Position numbers and translations under genes: made by a program
NCBI GenBank assembly: GCA_015832175.1
Contig: WJXW01000011.1
Coordinates: 682,001 to 746,000 of the forward strand
Reading direction: 5' to 3'
Length of the DNA: 64,000 bases
From: Paraphaeosphaeria minitans
Lineage: Eukaryota > Ascomycota > Dothideomycetes > Pleosporales > Didymosphaeriaceae
In this document: piece after piece, positions 23,310 through 34,343 of the stretch
Layout: each line of letters starts with the position of its first letter
Numbering within the stretch: position 1 is the stretch's first letter
Notes under the pieces: generated by a model
The model's input: only the letters and a program-made list of their open reading frames with translations
Told to the model about the DNA's origin: nothing
Database searches by the model: none

Positions 23310-23640
23310 AAGTCCAGTTTAGAAAAACACATAATTCAAGTAATATTTACTTTAAAGTATTTATCAAAATTTCTTAAAGTAAATTTTGTTGCTTTATTTA
23401 AAACCTTTCTAGAAAATTAAGTTTTTTTTTTTTACTATTTTTTTTTTTCACTATTTCTTTTTTTACTATTTTTTTTTTTACTATTTTTTTTTACATTTTT
23501 TTTCACTTATTTTTTTCACTATTTATAAAATAACTATTTATTAAATATAAAATATAGCTATTTCTATATAGTTTCTGAGCGAAAAAACGTTGATAAAAAA
23601 CTATTGAGTTGATAATAATACGTTTCTTTGCCTGTTAGTC
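23310..23640. repeat. AT-rich island with T-tract/ACTA repeats
   Basis: About 330 bp of very AT-rich sequence stand out from flanks near 50 % GC. The middle (about 23420-23525) is a run of T-tracts interrupted by ACTA or CACTA. Both edges are sharp. It could be a mutated repeat (RIP-like decay), a transposon end or a simple AT-rich spacer. No ORF is present. Confidence 0.7.
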
Positions 23641-23665
23641 ACAAAGTCACATCTTGCTAAAAAAA

Positions 23666-23914
23666 ATGTCTTACCGTACTGCCAACGATCTCATCCGTCA
23701 AGACGCTGAAAACGCTTAGCCGGGTCTTGGCCTCCCTTCTAGCGCTGGTCGCCTCAGCTACATGTACGCTCCACTTTCCTATGCTTCCAATCCAAATGTA
23801 GTGCCACCAGTATCAACAAATCATCTCTCTCTCTCTCTCTCTCTGTTGCCCGCCAGCCCAAAACAGCATCTTGAAGTCACCTCTCTCTCTCTCTGTGGTC
23901 CGCCAGCCCAAAAC
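23666..23914 (+). pseudogene. Short ORF start broken by TAG, unknown family
   Basis: An ATG at 23666 opens MSYRTANDLIRQDAENA, then meets TAG at 23717. The same frame stays open afterwards (PGLGLPSSAGRLSYMYAPLS...) to about 23914, through the CT repeats. It looks like a former N-terminus with one nonsense change. It sits directly after the AT-rich island. No homology is recognised. Confidence 0.25.
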
Positions 23915-23960
23915 AGGTCTTGAAGTCACTTCTCTCTCTCTCACTGGCCGCCAGCCCACA
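23824..23960 (+). repeat. CT-rich tandem repeat, about 50-bp unit
   Basis: Nearly three copies of a unit made of (CT)n followed by CGCCAGCCCAAAACAG and TCTTGAAGTCAC. The CGCCAGCCCA element starts at 23851, 23901 and 23949, giving spacings of 50 and 48. The last copy is incomplete. Confidence 0.85.
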
Positions 23961-24610
23961 GCGAAGAACAGTAACCTTCACCCCGCACTACTCCAAAACG
24001 CCATTGCCGTCGGCTTGTAGTGTATGATCACAGCGTTGAGGCTCTGTGCTGGTGTAGAGACTGCGCTTCGGCATGAAGATGACGTCTTGGCCGGACCCGC
24101 GACCACGTTGTGCGTTTTACGCAACGTGAACATTTGCGCTAGACGGGCGAGACCGCCGCTAGAACACTCCAGCGTGTTTCCAGCCTCCGACAAGTACGTC
24201 AGCAAAGGCTCAAAACATACAATGCACGCCAACAAAGTCAAAGACCGCAAAGACCGAGAAAAGCGAAGGGCCGGACCGGGACTCTTGGCTGCCGTAGCAC
24301 CGAAAAGCCCGAGTCGGAGGGTCTTTCCTCCACCAAAAACCCACTCGATCCACCCATAACTTGCGCTAAAGTCTGAATCAACCAACCCTTGCTTGTTCGA
24401 AGCCATGTACGAATCGCACAAGAACCTGGAGGCTCAGCGAACAGGGCACGGAGGAGTCGGACCTTCCGAAGTATTCGACGTTATCAATTCTGCGACATCT
24501 TGGTTCGGAGCAAACGACCACCGATGTAGCTACTTAGACTCTTCGCTTCCCACACACTCGTTTTGTGTCTAGCTTTCTTCATTCTCGCCTCTCCACGTTC
24601 AGCGTACACC
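23961..24610. promoter_or_regulatory. Upstream region of the ABC transporter gene
   Basis: About 650 bp with no convincing gene. It probably holds the transporter promoter; drug-response elements could not be assigned by eye. Confidence 0.4.
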
Positions 24611-27600
24611 ATGACGCGACGCAGTAGCAGTTTTGGGATGCCCGGCCCGGGCATCGCTGCAGGCACTGGTGAAGACCTCATGAGGAGTTTATCACGCACT
24701 TTCTCCGGGAAATCGCAGCACTCGGACCGCAGAGATGGCGACCGGATGTGGGACGACACTGAAGTCAGCGGGGACGATGATTCCGACAAGACTAAAATCA
24801 ACGAGTGGAAATTAGCCTCCGTCGTGAAGGGGATCCCGCTCAACGATCAAGCAGAAGGCAGGAAGTTGGGCGTGACCTGGAGTGGATTGACAGTGAAGGT
24901 GGTGCCATCGGATGCGATGCTACAAGAGAATGTGCTCAGCCAGTTCAACATTCCGCAGCAAATCAAGGAAGGACGGAATAAGCCGGGTCTGAGGACCATC
25001 TTGGATGGAAGCTCAGGATGCGTAAAGCCTGGAGAGATGCTGCTGGTCCTTGGTAGGCCAGGAAGCGGCTGCACGACCCTATTGAAGATGCTAGCGAACA
25101 AGCGCAAAGGGTATGGATTCCAATCGCACTGAAGCCTTGAAGCAGCTGACGTTGGTAACAGATACTCCGAAGTCGAAGGTGATGTGCATTGGGGCACTCT
25201 AGATGCCGAAGAAGCGCTGAAACATCGTGGATCTATCCTCATCAATACTGAAGAAGAGCTCTTCTTTCCGACGCTCACGGTTGGAAAGACCATGGATTTC
25301 GCGACCCGCCTCAATATACCCCACCACCTACCTAAAGATGCCGACAACGCAGAGGACTTTCGCTTAAAGTTCAAATCTTTTTTGATGGATTCTATGGGCA
25401 TCTCGCATACCGAAGACACAAAGGTTGGCGATGCCTATGTTCGCGGTGTATCCGGTGGTGAGAGAAAGAGAGTATCGATCATTGAGGCCCTGGCCAACAG
25501 AGGAAGCGTCGTATGCTGGGATAACTCGACACGCGGATTGGATGCTTCGACTGCGTTGGAATACACAAGAGCGCTTCGATGCTTGACCGATGAGTTGGGT
25601 GTGGCTACAATCGTCACGTTATATCAGGCTGGAAATGGGATATACGATCTCTTCGACAAGGTCCTTGTCCTGGATGAAGGCAAACAAGTCTTTTACGGTT
25701 CACTTGAAGAAGCCCGGCCCTTCATGGAGTCTCAAGGTTTTGTCTGTGGCGACGGTGCTAACATTGCTGACTTCCTGACCGGCGTCACTGTGCCAAGCGA
25801 GCGAGAGATCCACCCAGACTTCGAATCACGATTTCCACGTAACGCTGGTGAGCTTGAGCTTGCGTATCGCCAGTCTGATATCAAAGCCAATATGGACCAA
25901 GAATTAAACTACCCCACGACTGAAGAGGCCAAGAGCAACACACATAGCTTCTGCGAGGCAATGGCGCTTGACCGATCGCCCCGTCTTCCGAAATCCTCTT
26001 CCATGACTGTCTCCTTCCAGGACCAGATGAAGGCTTGCATCATTCGGCAATATCAAATACTTTGGGGAGACAAGGCTACCTTTTTCATCAAGCAAGGTTC
26101 GACTATTATCCAAGCACTCATCGCCGGTTCCTTATTTTACAACGCCCCAGCGGATTCGAATGGCTTGTTCATCAAGGGTGGTGCGCTTTTCACGGGATTA
26201 CTGTACAACGCCTTAGTAGCGATGTCCGAGGTTACCGACTCCTTCGCCGGCCGCCCAATTCTTGCCAAGCACAAAAACTTCGCCTTTTACAACCCTGCAG
26301 CTTTCTGTCTTGCTCAAATAACAGTGGATATCCCCATTCTGTTCTTCCAGGTCACAGTCTTCGTTGTTATCCTGTACTGGATGACATTCCTTAAGGCAAC
26401 CGCAGCCGCTTTTTTCACGTGTTGGTTTATTGTCTACCTAACTGCTTTCACCATGACTGCATTCTTCCGCATGATCGGCGCTGCCTTCCCATCATTCGAT
26501 GCTGCCTCCAAGGTTTCCGGGTTTTCCGTGACGGCGATGATTCTCTACATTGGATACCAGATTGCAAAGCCTGCTATGCACCCCTGGTTCGTCTGGATCT
26601 ATTGGATCGACCCACTTGCCTATGGATTCGAAGCTGTGTTGGCCAATGAGTTCAAGGGAACAACCATACCTTGTGTGAACAACAATCTCATTCCGAATTA
26701 TCTCCCCCAGTACCTCGATCCAACGCACCAGTCTTGCGCTGGTGTTGGCGGAGCTGCTCCCGGTGCTATTTCAGTCTCTGGGGAGGACTACCTCGCTAGT
26801 CTGTCGTACTCGCCATCTCATATTTGGCGTAACGTTGGCATCCTTTTCGCATGGTGGGTGTTCTACGTATGCCTTACGATATTCTTCACACTTCGATGGG
26901 ATGACACCGCAGGCTCTTCTGGCCTCCTTCTCATCCCTCGTGAGGCCGCTAAGAAAGTGCCGGCTCAGATCACTTCTCCGAACGACGAGGAAGCTCAAGC
27001 TAGCGAGAAGGGCCCTCGGACCCCAGCTGCTGGCGGCAATGACGACGTCAGTGCTAGTGGTAATGATGCCGGAAAGCCGCTCATCCGGAATACATCGGTG
27101 TTCACGTGGCGCAATCTGTCTTACGTAGTGAAGACTCCGTCGGGAGACCGTACCTTGCTGGATAACGTCCATGGATATGTGAAACCGGGCATGCTTGGCG
27201 CTCTCATGGGATCCTCTGGCGCCGGTAAAACGACTTTACTGGATGTTCTTGCTCAGCGTAAGACCGAGGGTACGATCCACGGAGAGGTCTTGGTTGACGG
27301 TCGCCCCCTCCCAGTATCTTTTCAGCGGTCCGCCGGATACTGCGAACAGCTTGATGTACACGAGCCTTTTGCTACCGTCCGAGAGGCCCTAGAATTCTCA
27401 GCTCTCCTTCGTCAAAGCCGAGATACGCCACGCGCTGAAAAAATCGCATATGTGGGCACTATTATTGACCTACTCGAGCTTCACGACCTGGAACATACGC
27501 TTATTGGTAGACTCGGCGCTGGTCTTTCTGTGGAGCAGAGGAAGCGTGTCACCATTGGTGTTGAGCTAGTCTCGAAACCATCGATCTTGATCTTTCTGGA

Positions 27601-28993
27601 CGAACCAACCAGCGGGCTTGACGGTCAAGCAGCATACAATACCGTCCGGTTTTTAAGAAAACTAGCTGACGTTGGACAAGCTGTTCTAGTTACTATTCAT
27701 CAGCCTTCTGCTCAGCTATTTGCACAGTTTGATACCCTGCTCTTGTTGGCTAAAGGCGGGAAGACTGTTTACTTTGGCGACATCGGCGACAATGCAAACA
27801 AGATCAAAGAGTACTTCGGACGATATGGAATGCCCTGCCCCCCAGGTGCCAATCCGGCTGAGCACATGATTGATGTAGTGTCTGGTTCGAAGTCTACCCA
27901 GGATTGGAACAAGATTTGGATAGAGTCACCAGAAGCTGCCCGTATGCATCAAGATTTGGAGAGTATTATTACCGAGGCTGCCAATAAGGAACCAGGGACC
28001 AAGGACGACGGCCATGAATTCGCTACTTCCATCTGGACACAAACTAGACTTGTCACGCACCGATCAAACGTCAGTCTTTATCGCAATATCGACTATGTCA
28101 ACAATAAATTTGCCTTGCATATCGGTGTAGCGCTATTCGTTGGTTTCTCGTTCTGGAACCTTGGAAACTCAGTCAAAGATCAACAACTCGTTCTCTTTGC
28201 TCTGTTCAACTACATTTTTGTTGCTCCTGGTGTGATTGCTCAACTGCAGCCATTATTCATCGATCGTCGCGATATCTACGAAGCCCGCGAACGCAAGTCA
28301 AAGATGTACCATTGGAGCCCGTTTGTCACTGGTCTCATTGTTTCCGAACTTCCTTATCTTGTTATCTGCGCCGTTCTTTACTTCGTGTGCTTCTATTACA
28401 CGGCTGGTCTGCCGAACGACTCCAACAAAGCCGGTGCCACCTTCTTCGTCATGCTAGTGTATCAGTTCATCTACACCGGCATAGGCCAGTTCATTGCTGC
28501 CTACGCACCGAACGCCATATTTGCATCGCTGGTCAACCCTCTGCTCATCTTCACGTTGGTCTCGTTCTGCGGTGTTCTGGTTCCCTACACTCAGATTCAG
28601 CCTTTCTGGAGATACTGGATGTACTATCTGAACCCATTCAACTATATGATGGGCTCGCTACTCGTCTTCACGGACTTTGACTGGAAAGTTGAGTGCAAGG
28701 AGACAGAGTTCGCGCGTTTCGATCCACCTTCCGGCCAATCTTGTGCGCAGTATCTCGAAGCATGGCTTCAGGGTCCCGGCGCGAGCAACAACCTCATCAA
28801 CCCCGATGCCACTAGCCAGTGCAAAGTCTGCCAATACTCGGTTGGAAAAGACTACCTCGCCACTCTAAGCTTAGGCGAGTATGTCTATGGCTGGCGCGAT
28901 GCGGGCATTTGCGTCATCTTCGCATTTTCGGGCTATGCCCTAGTATACTTGCTCATGAAGTTGCGGACCAAGGCATCCAAGAAAGCTGAGTGA
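24611..28993 (+). CDS. Pdr-type ABCG multidrug/efflux transporter
   Basis: Exons 24611-25110 and 25162-28993 give 1443 aa, full length for a fungal pleiotropic-drug-resistance transporter. Order is NBD1-TMD1-NBD2-TMD2. NBD1 has the fungal deviant Walker [12 protein letters not shown] (Cys in place of Lys, about residue 148), signature [10 protein letters not shown] (about 263) and a degenerate Walker B ending [10 protein letters not shown] (about 290). NBD2 has canonical Walker [12 protein letters not shown] (about 850), a degenerate signature [10 protein letters not shown] (about 955) and [12 protein letters not shown] (about 976). Each TMD has about six membrane segments. Such pumps export azoles, plant toxins and other hydrophobic compounds at the plasma membrane; the substrate here is unknown. 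Sequence style is close to the AtrB/PMR1 group (inference). Start is ATG 24611, the first in frame. Confidence 0.95.
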
Positions 28994-29129
28994 TCGCAAG
29001 TCACCCACTTACCCTAGCCTACGGTCACAACTTCTTCATCGCGAAGTAGACATTCTGATTCAAATGGCCTACATCTTCACTCTTCTGTCCGAAAATTTCC
29101 TTGTGGTAATCATTGCTGCCGTGGCGCAA

Positions 29130-29340
29130 TATCTAGCATTCGCATGTATTCATTCTCAATTTCCGTGTCTTAAGGACAACGACGTTGGAGGCGCGCTCCC
29201 AGAACCCACATATACCATTTTCCTTTTTCGCACGACGTTGGAGGCGCGCTCCGAAGAAGAAAAAAACACTTATCTATTTCCTTGTATCTCTCAACTTTGG
29301 GGGCATGCTTCCAGGACATACTGTATAAACCATTTCCTTA
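29130..29340 (-). repeat. Short degenerate tandem array, 50-60-bp unit
   Basis: A 21-base exact repeat starting ACGACGTTGGAGGCGCGC occurs at 29179-29199 and 29232-29252. A weaker relative (ACTTTGGGGGCATGCTTCC) is near 29294. The intervening A/T-rich parts also resemble one another. On the minus strand the unit reads G-rich then GAAAAAGGAAAATG, much like units of the 5-7 kb array. Confidence 0.65.
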
Positions 29341-29836
29341 ATATTGCATTAGAGTAGACGTGGGCACGTGCCGATAGAAAGTAATTGACTTCATTTACCA
29401 TCATGGGGGTGATTCTTTTGCCTAAGTTTGTGGTGGAGATACAAGTGCAGCGAGGTTTGATGCTTGCTTCAAAACATTCACTATGCTTGGCGACCTGCCA
29501 TAGTTCTGTGACCTGGATCAGGCGCACTGAGGTCAGCAGACCAGTCGTCCTGTATCGATATTCTGGACGATGTCTCAATGTACAGGAGACATTAACGAAA
29601 CGGATCAATAAAGACTTGCTGCTACAGATAAGGATCTCATTTTACCCTCTAAGTCTTAGCCTTTTCAGTTGTGATCAATGCAGAATCAGCTTCACGACTC
29701 ACAAAATCCCACTGCTGGACTATGGCAGATGCACAAACTCACCGCTCGTCCACGTGCTGCACGTAATCCGTAATCTTACCAGCGCCGGCACTGATAAATA
29801 CGGAGAGGATCGAAGCACTCCACTCTACACACACCC
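29341..29836. other. Intergenic before the 29.8-kb gene
   Basis: About 500 bp with no convincing gene; an ORF here runs into the next gene in the wrong frame. It presumably contains that gene's promoter. Confidence 0.35.
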
Positions 29837-30784
29837 ATGTCTTCAGCACCTCGTCCTAGCCCGCTCTCGCGGAGGTGAGCTGAGACTGAAACCCTTCACA
29901 TCTAAAGAGTTGGCTAAAATTGTGCAGGAAGCCAGAACCCCTCGGGTTGGGACTTTGAAGACGTCAAGTTCCGCGAAGACCCTATCCTCGATACGTGGTG
30001 GTTCGTTCCTTGGAGCAACACTGAACACTGTGGGTCTGACGAAGAACCTCTCTACACTGGTAAGCTCGATAAGCTGTTCTGTTCTGATGCAAACCCTATT
30101 AGAGAGGAGTATCGAGGCTCAGGTATCGTAGTCGACGAGATCGAAGGAAGGGTAGTCGGCTGCTACAAGGTTCGCGCAAACACGGAAGACGGCGACGATG
30201 TTAAAGAAGAGATCGCCGAAGTGAAACATGAACAGTGGCTCGGAGAGCAGGGTAAAGCGTACGTCGAGGGGTTGCCTAAGCGGAAGTCCAAGAAGAAAAT
30301 ACGCAGAATGGGGATGTTCCCACCGGATCCCAAAGAAGAGTTGAGCTTGAGCGACAAGACGTCCGACGGGAAGCCTCTGGATCTGCCGAACGAGATCCGT
30401 AAGCTCAATGGTCTGTTGCTGGATCCTCGTCCTGTCAGGATAGCGCTTCATCCCAATGATCGAGAAGTGTTCCGTATCCACGGTGGTAGGGCGGGCGTTG
30501 CGTTCAAGGACTATGGTGCTCGGTATAAGCATATGGAGTATAAGATTCGGTGTGCTATGAAGGATACCTTCGATAAGAAGCAGGATCTTCCCGTATATCG
30601 ACTGAAGCATATCAAAGCGGGCAAGAAGGCGGGCCGCCCTGAGGTCGAGTTTACGGAGGATGAAAATGTGAAACAGATCAAAGTGGAAGTGGAAGATGAC
30701 GACTGTCATGAGGGGGGAGTAGGACAGACTGTCTATAGTGCCTGTAATCGTGAAGTAGATGAAGATCGAGAAGAAGCAGACTAG
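29837..30784 (+). CDS. Hypothetical charged protein
   Basis: I do not recognise a family. Exons 29837-29874 and 29932-30784 give 296 aa. The frame is continuous after the splice: SQNPSGWDFEDVKFRED, then DTWWFVPWSN, basic KRKSKKKIRRMGMF, and an acidic C-terminus (VEVEDDDCHEGG). The donor is GTGAGC. The acceptor that keeps frame is GAAG at 29928-29931, not the nearby better-looking GTGCAG, which would lead to an early stop. No signal peptide or membrane segment is seen. The first ~15 residues depend on this splice choice; the downstream ORF (from about 29933) is robust. Confidence 0.6.
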
Positions 30785-31746
30785 GGTAAGAAAGTAGACA
30801 AGAGCGCAGCTTCATCGCCACTATCTTCCGCCCTTTACGTGGGTAGCGTGGACTCATAGAGCTTGCTGCTATACTGCGGTGCTCCTATCATGGTCAGGAT
30901 GACAAGCTCGGTGTTAGACCAATATGGTCGATGGTGCGACGCAATCTCCGTCTTTGTCCTGCGTAGAGTTTTAACTCCCAGCCTCTGTATACTTTTTATT
31001 CCAAGAGTCTCGCTACTGCGTCACCTAGCTACAACAACCCCACTGAAGAGTGCTCACCCGGTATCACGAACCTTATCCGACGCCCAAAAGCGGCGCAACC
31101 TCAATCCGATGACCACTTGTCAGGCTCTGGACAAGATTTGCTGTCGTACCATCACCAAGTTGCACACCTCCTTCTTTGGTGAGTTTTAACGCTACTACCT
31201 CCAGCCTCCAGTCGATTAAATCTGATGTGGTAGTATCTACGTAGTGCATAGAGACTCGAGTCAATCGAAGAGAATCCACATATGATATTGGTCCGTTGAA
31301 CTCATGGCACTATTGCTCTTGGGGTTTCTACTTTCCAAAGACATTATAAGCTGCGATTGGCATTGAGGATGAGCTACGATACTGTAATGATTGCTGCTTG
31401 GAGATGCACTCGCGGGGAGGATGGAGACTAGATGTATGTGGTCGATGGTGTGAGTGACATCGGAAGCTACCATACCCAGGAAAGCTTCGACCCAGGAAAA
31501 TTTCAATTTGTGACTTGTAACGATACCTTAAGTAACCCACGTTTTAAACAGCCTCACGCCAGATAAAGTCTCGCGTGAATGCTGGTGTTTTGATGGCGTG
31601 AGGCCATTTCATAGTTGTAGGGTTGGGAAGAGCCATTACGGGAACTAGTGCAATGTCATGAGTAATCCAGAAAAAGATACGATGCTCCGAAGATCGGAAG
31701 AGCGAGGTTTAATTCAAGATGGCTGTGAAGCACATTTTAAGACACC
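30785..31746. other. Intergenic, about 960 bp
   Basis: Lies between the 3' end of the hypothetical gene (+) and the 3' end of the membrane-protein gene (-). ORFs here are short and unconvincing. It contains the perfect inverted repeat listed separately. Confidence 0.4.
31551..31604. repeat. Perfect 11-bp inverted repeat
   Basis: GCCTCACGCCA (31551-31561) and TGGCGTGAGGC (31594-31604) form a perfect 11-bp stem with a 32-nt loop in otherwise unstructured intergenic DNA. Possible readings are an mRNA hairpin, a protein site or a small mobile-element footprint. Confidence 0.75.
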
Positions 31747-32556
31747 TCACACTAGCGTGCCGGGCATTGCTAGCACCGTTTCCCCAGAAACCCAGACGTT
31801 ATGCACGGCCGTACTCACACCCAACGCTGCTATCAGCCCCCACGGCACTACTCTAAGCATGGCGTGATGCAAATCGTGGTACTTGGCCATCCCGAATACG
31901 ACACCGAAGATGATCCCGAGCAGCACGAAGAAGTCCTGGAAACGATGGCGTACATTGAGGTGGTAAACCACCGTCGTCGCAGCTGTGAAGCCAAACATTG
32001 GAGCGGTGCTACATGCAACGTGCTGTAATAGCCTCAAGCGCGATGAGAGGCGATCGTTGTGCCCATCGAGACGGTTATGAGGTGGTGGGTCCGTTTTGAA
32101 GGCCTCGTAAAAAGCGGAGGCGGTAGCGACGAGGTAGCAAGCGGATACAATGGCGGTTCGAGTTTGCGGAAGGTGTTTTTGAAGGAGGGCAGTGTGCTGG
32201 TGATCGGTTTGCGTGTGGAGAATGTGGTCAAGCTTACCGTAATGGAGGTCGTGCCTCGTCCTCGCTGGGCAAAATGATGCTTCCCTGAAGCCTGTATCTT
32301 GGTAGAAGTGTAGAGGCCAGTTCCTCGAAAGGTTTGAATCGCGTGGGCCTAGTTTTTTTCTTGTGGGCGTATCCGTCTTCTCGTCCATGGCGGCTTCTTT
32401 GCATTCCAGATTTGTGTCTGCACCCCCATCTTTCATCAATCCAATATCGTTTCTCGTGGACCCTTGAATATCGACATGGCATCTAGGCGCTGAGAAGTCG
32501 TTGCGAACCTCCAAAGGATCAGACAGCGCATGCTTATGACCAGCTCTGTATACCAT
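31747..32556 (-). CDS. Hypothetical multipass membrane protein
   Basis: Single-exon ORF of 269 aa with no recognised family. The first about 130 residues are polar and probably disordered. The C-terminal half has four hydrophobic segments: IVSACYLVATASAFYEAF, APMFGFTAATTVVYHL, FFVLLGIIFGVVFGMA and VVPWGLIAALGVSTAVHNVW. It is divergent from the membrane-protein gene at 33.2 kb, which also lacks a known family. Confidence 0.55.
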   Translation of the reverse strand: MVYRAGHKHALSDPLEVRNDFSAPRCHVDIQGSTRNDIGLMKDGGADTNLECKEAAMDEKTDTPTRKKLGPRDSNLSRNWPLHFYQDTGFREASFCPARTRHDLHYGKLDHILHTQTDHQHTALLQKHLPQTRTAIVSACYLVATASAFYEAFKTDPPPHNRLDGHNDRLSSRLRLLQHVACSTAPMFGFTAATTVVYHLNVRHRFQDFFVLLGIIFGVVFGMAKYHDLHHAMLRVVPWGLIAALGVSTAVHNVWVSGETVLAMPGTLV

Positions 32557-33163
32557 GAGATTCGCAGATCGCGATACAAGGAAACAAATTTACCGATTTA
32601 TAATATCTATATTAGGATCATGATGTTGCTGAATACGAAGTTGAAGCAAGTGTAGCATATTTGCTGTCGTCGTGCTATTGAGTTGAAGGATGAAGTGAAT
32701 CTCCGAGCCGTAGAGGCACACATGCGGCAATGCGGGTAATTGAGTGTGGCCGAAAACGCGTAGGCAGGTGTGCCGGCACAGCCCACGGAGTAGTTCGAGG
32801 TCATGCGGCGTCAAATGGCATGTGGGGGTGCCTTGCAGTGCCTCAGCCTTGCATCTTTTTTTGCCATGCCAAGAGCGCCATAGAGCTGTGTTTCTTCCCG
32901 TGCGACGAATGGTATGCGGGAAACCCATATTGTAGGAGGATCGTGACATGCTCATCCCTCGTATCAAACCCTTTTCCACCGGTGAGCAGGTTTCTGATCC
33001 AGATGCCCTTGAACCCGCGGGAAGGCCATGCAAACAATGCCACACGGCTCCCCCAAAACCGCCGTTGTTCAGCAGGTCCATCGGAAAGACAATTTCTCAT
33101 CCTCGACAACCTACTAAGCGGGCGAATCCGATCTTTCCGCGCAATTGCCGTATATCATTCAAC
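32557..33163. promoter_or_regulatory. Divergent region between two hypothetical membrane genes
   Basis: About 600 bp between divergent starts. The frame of the next gene is open upstream as far as 32730, but that upstream part has no protein-like pattern, so I treat it as promoter and 5' UTR. Confidence 0.4.
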
Positions 33164-34166
33164 ATGTCGTCCAGTGAGTCAAGTATCTTTGGTATTTAGT
33201 GAGCTGAAGCTAATTCGAGAGAAAGTTCTGTACGAGAAAGACTTCACGAAGCTGGAGTCATCGATCCATGAGTCAACCTACAAGCTATTCATGCACATGG
33301 CATGGATGGACATGTGCATCGACAACGGAATGATAGAACTGGAGTTGCGCACGAGGGCTATGAAAAAGGCGAGAGACGAAATGCAGACGCTCAGTGGATG
33401 TCTACCAGATCTCGCAGGGGATGGTGTCACCGCCAACAGTCGTAAAACCAAATTGTTGGCAAGCTTGGACATCTGCGGGACAATCTTGGAGCTGATTATG
33501 AGAACGATTCGGCGTCTCGAAACAGGCGCGATGACCAAGTGTATAGCTGCTTTAACTTGCGCTGCACTCATTGCACCAGTGGCGGCCATAGACGATCAAT
33601 TGGTAGTGGGGAGGGCCTTTCCCGTGCCGGATATGGGCATCTACCAGGCACCGACGATAGCTCTCGGAACTTTGACAAGCATGCTGTTCCTGCGCTTGGG
33701 GCATTTGATGGGGGCAGCGAGAAGTCTCGTCGGCCCGTTAATGGGGATCTCAAGCGTGCTTTACTTCATGATGCGGAATGATGCAGCGGTGGGGCCTGTT
33801 ATCGCATGGGGGTAAGTCAGTATGTTCAACACCGCACATAGACAGCTAATCAATTGTACAGTATCCTCGGTGCCTGGTCGGTTTTCATCTTGATGTATCT
33901 CAACCTCCAATGCCGGAGGGTAACATATGACAAAATGTGAGTCAACATTACTGGCCAGTATAATTTGGATTGACGGCTGTAGATACGTGTTGATGTCGCT
34001 GGTGTCCGCAGGGCTGTGTTTGTGCGTCGTGGCATTGGTTCAGAAATCGGGAATCCAAGGGGGACTTATGACGGCAATTCCACCATGTACGTCGTTCGCG
34101 GCATATGCTGTGGCGTTTCTGTTTCCAGATCGCCCGATCCGTTCGCAGCACCTAGAAGTAGTTTAG
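33164..34166 (+). CDS. Hypothetical six-segment membrane protein
   Basis: Exons 33164-33173, 33220-33811, 33862-33936 and 33983-34166 sum to 861 nt, or 286 aa. No family is recognised. A hydrophilic N-terminal part (YEKDFTKLESSIHEST, LELRTRAMKKARDEM) is followed by about six membrane segments: CIAALTCAALIAPVAA, APTIALGTLTSMLFL, LVGPLMGISSVLYFMM, ILGAWSVFILMYL, VLMSLVSAGLCLCVVALV and CTSFAAYAVAFLF. The last two introns are clear (GTAAGT and GTGAGT donors). The first, 46 nt with GTGAGT, creates a very short MSSK start and is the least certain part of the model. Confidence 0.6.
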
Positions 34167-34343
34167 TAGCACTGAATAAGCCGACAAAGATTTGTTTGCG
34201 TGACGAATCGTGGATGTCCGAATGTTATATTGTGGTATTTGGCATGGTGGTTCAGGGCGGAAGTCGTGCATGTGCTGTGTGTATATGTGCATGCAACGCC
34301 TTCCGAGTCAAACGGGTGAAGAGTGTAGGGCTTTGACAGCTGG

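Noticed and set aside
24611..28993. Secondary-metabolite cluster around the ABC transporter
   Set aside because: No polyketide synthase, NRPS, terpene synthase or pathway regulator is nearby; neighbours are an F-box protein and an unrecognised protein.
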